NCBI GenBank assembly: GCA_020436695.1
Contig: JAGQXH010000008.1
Coordinates: 1 to 34,884, forward strand
DNA length: 34,884 nucleotides
Reading direction: 5' to 3'
Source of the DNA: Lewinella sp.
Lineage (GTDB): Bacteria > Bacteroidota > Bacteroidia > Chitinophagales > Saprospiraceae
The notes below the pieces were generated by a model, which ran no database searches, was not told the origin of the DNA, and saw nothing but the letters and a program-made list of their open reading frames with translations. Of the stretch, positions 33,522-34,884 are shown one piece after another. Position 1 is the stretch's first letter, and each line of letters opens with the position of its first letter. Both the position numbers and the translations under genes were made by a program.

Positions 33522-33564
33522 GAAGTAAGCATAGAATGGCTTCGAGCCATTCTATGCTTACTTC
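33522..33564. terminator. Bidirectional terminator, 20-bp perfect palindrome
   Basis: GAAGTAAGCATAGAATGGCT (33522-33541) pairs exactly with 33545-33564 around TCG. It lies between convergent genes and includes the stop codon of the flavin reductase gene. There is no long T-run, so it may act as a hairpin stop for both transcripts. Confidence 0.75.
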
Positions 33565-34199
33565 TCATCCAGCACGATAAGTTCCCGATCCATCTTGGCG
33601 TAGGAAAGGCGAGCCAGTTTGTGCGTAGAATGATAGGCATCTAGTCCGGATACCGTAATGCTGCCGGCCTTTTCGATATCGAGATAACCATCTTGCTGTA
33701 AGCAGTCATCAGGATAGTAGATCTCCTGTATTTCACCGATTATCAAGATCGTTCCGTTGAGTTGAATATCAATTTTTTCACGAAATTGAAGACCGATCTT
33801 AACCGGGCTTTCTGCGACAAAAGGAGCCGGGAAATTACTGGTAAATTCAGCGTGCAAACCGACTGCTTCAAACTCCGATACACCGGCGGGATATCGGGCG
33901 GACGTCTGATGCGCCTGAGGAAAAATGCCTTCGGTGATGTGATTGAAGGTATAATAGCCGGTTTGCATGATATTATCGTAAGTATCGCGGGTGACGCTTA
34001 CCGGCCGCATAATGAACCCCATTAATGCCGGATCGGCGCCCAGATGGATCACAGAGCTGACTATGGCGCAATTCGGCCGGCCCTGCCGGTCAACGGTACC
34101 GACCAGGTTGACACTCTTGAAACCGCTCAGGGAGTTGATCAGACGTGCCCGGTAGCGTTTTCCCAGTTGCCTGATCTCATCGGAATGCATTCTCTTCAT
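33558..34199 (-). CDS. Flavin reductase-like FMN-binding split-barrel protein
   Basis: The 213-residue cytosolic protein belongs to the flavin reductase/FMN-binding split-barrel family. It has the strands KSVNLVGTVDRQGRPNCAIVSSVIHLGADPALMGFIMRP (about 27-67), TRDTYDNIMQTGYYTFN and a later helix-turn HQTSARYPAGVSEFEAVGL. The last two thirds follow the family pattern, including LQFREKIDIQLNGTILIIGEI. It probably binds FMN; whether it reduces flavin with NAD(P)H or has another flavin-dependent task is not readable. M4 is an alternative start. It is convergent with the Nramp-family gene and stands alone. Confidence 0.88.
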   Translation of the reverse strand: MKRMHSDEIRQLGKRYRARLINSLSGFKSVNLVGTVDRQGRPNCAIVSSVIHLGADPALMGFIMRPVSVTRDTYDNIMQTGYYTFNHITEGIFPQAHQTSARYPAGVSEFEAVGLHAEFTSNFPAPFVAESPVKIGLQFREKIDIQLNGTILIIGEIQEIYYPDDCLQQDGYLDIEKAGSITVSGLDAYHSTHKLARLSYAKMDRELIVLDEK

Positions 34200-34399
34200 C
34201 GTGTTAAGCCCTCATGTAGGATGTTTGTAGGGTAACAGCTTTTTCCAGTAAAGGTTTACAGATTAGCCTGGACTAATACAATCCAGCATACTGTATTTCT
34301 TCACCTGGCTTTTATTTTTTAACAATTTAGCCTGATCTCTCCCGGATCAAACATGAAGGATTTCATTATATTTACCCAACTGATGTAAAATCTTCGCTC

Positions 34400-34884
34400 A
34401 TGAGATCTCTCGATGTATTTTTCCTGTTTATTTTTCTCTCACTCAGCACCCATTCTCTCCAAGCTCAACTTTCCCGTTTTTCCCGGATCTATTCCGGCGG
34501 TGGCAGTATGTCTGCCGATAATTCAGACATTCGGTTGTCCGCTACGCCGGCTACCCAGTATTTTCTGGGCAGGAAAGTTTCCTTCGGTGGTCAGATGCAG
34601 ATCAACGGCAGTTTCAACCGGGGCCTGCAACTGGTGGTGGCCGAACCGGAATTGCGGTTCTATTTTAACCCGGATCATTTCCGAACCCAGTGGTTCGCCT
34701 TCAGTCGCGGTCATTTCGGGGTGTATACCAAAGAAAGTGAGCAACTGGACATTCCCTTCATACTGAGCGGCGGTTTGGGCATACTTGCACATCTTGGCGA
34801 CGGCCTGGTCTGGGAAAGTACTTTTTACGTATCCTTCCACCAGGAACCAGTCAGTAGTTTTTTTGAATACCCTGCCTTTTTCCT
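34400..34884 (+). CDS. Outer-membrane beta-barrel-type protein, truncated by the window end
   Basis: The open frame starts at ATG 34400 and runs off the right edge with no stop, giving 161 residues so far. It opens with a Sec signal (MRSLDVFFLFIFLSLSTHSLQAQ). After that come alternating strands of the outer-membrane-barrel kind: FSRIYSGGGSMSADN, SATPATQYFLGRKVSFGGQM, LVVAEPELRFYFNPD and FILSGGLGILAHLG. This fits the small porin-like or OMP_b-brl families of Bacteroidota. A TATATTTA at 34367-34374 is one base off the -7 consensus. Partial sequence prevents a firmer call. Confidence 0.7.
   Translation, partial: MRSLDVFFLFIFLSLSTHSLQAQLSRFSRIYSGGGSMSADNSDIRLSATPATQYFLGRKVSFGGQMQINGSFNRGLQLVVAEPELRFYFNPDHFRTQWFAFSRGHFGVYTKESEQLDIPFILSGGLGILAHLGDGLVWESTFYVSFHQEPVSSFFEYPAFF

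Noticed and set aside
34523-34840. Minus-strand 105-residue frame at the right edge
   Set aside because: It is antisense to the truncated outer-membrane protein, which has a real signal peptide and strand pattern.
1-34884. tRNA, rRNA, transposase, integrase or plasmid-type genes
   Set aside because: Intergenic gaps and reading frames were scanned by eye and none of these was found; a covariance search was not possible.

Overview
The window looks like chromosomal DNA of a Bacteroidota bacterium, most likely of the Saprospiria/Lewinella type. The evidence is a type IX secretion (T9SS) sorting domain, many Bacteroidota-style lipoproteins, a carboxypeptidase-regulatory-like TonB receptor, a GIN-domain (DUF2807) protein, TAnnTTTG-type -7 promoter boxes, and moderate GC with loosely packed genes. 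The taxonomic placement is inference. No rRNA, tRNA, CRISPR array, transposase or prophage was seen. Most genes are identified only to family level.

Region 1 (1-7680, all minus strand) holds a vWA-fold putative metallopeptidase overlapping a MoxR-type AAA+ ATPase, then two HEAT-repeat proteins that share an unrecognised N-terminal domain. A lipoprotein sulfatase lies 6 bp upstream of the second HEAT gene. The MoxR/vWA pair suggests an ATPase plus MIDAS-adaptor remodelling module with HEAT proteins as dedicated partners.

Region 2 (7681-13100) carries an SRPBCC protein, a secreted DUF4350-like/esterase fusion, a methyltransferase, and a glutamate-carboxypeptidase-II-like M28 peptidase with a complete di-zinc site. 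Region 3 (13150-16900, minus) is a probable metal-uptake operon: a His/Cys-rich membrane-anchored peptide, a TonB-dependent receptor and a lipoprotein. Two possible operators lie at it: a dyad over the promoter and three TGATCA hexamers spaced exactly 10 bp apart. Region 4 (17000-20900) holds a small lipoprotein, a GIN-domain protein, an exported family I pyrophosphatase and a GNAT/FemAB-like acyltransferase.

Region 5 (20900-25520) begins with an AT-rich stretch. It contains a 38-residue double-glycine peptide gene and a convergent all-helical protein of unknown function, followed by a large T9SS-exported surface protein with Ig-like and dockerin-like segments. Region 6 (25750-33560) has ilvE, then a plus-strand run of a psi-like/unknown protein, rdgB, a DUF4340-like protein, pxpA and pxpB. 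After these come a two-domain thioredoxin lipoprotein and an unusual Nramp-family transporter. pxpC, the third 5-oxoprolinase subunit, is absent. The Nramp protein resembles Bacillus YcsG by context (ycsF-ycsG-kipI-kipA) and lacks the usual metal-binding motifs. A flavin reductase and a truncated outer-membrane protein close the window.

Several intergenic gaps contain degenerate 7-bp or 8-bp periodic arrays, often as inverted arms. They look like one dispersed family of short tandem repeats.
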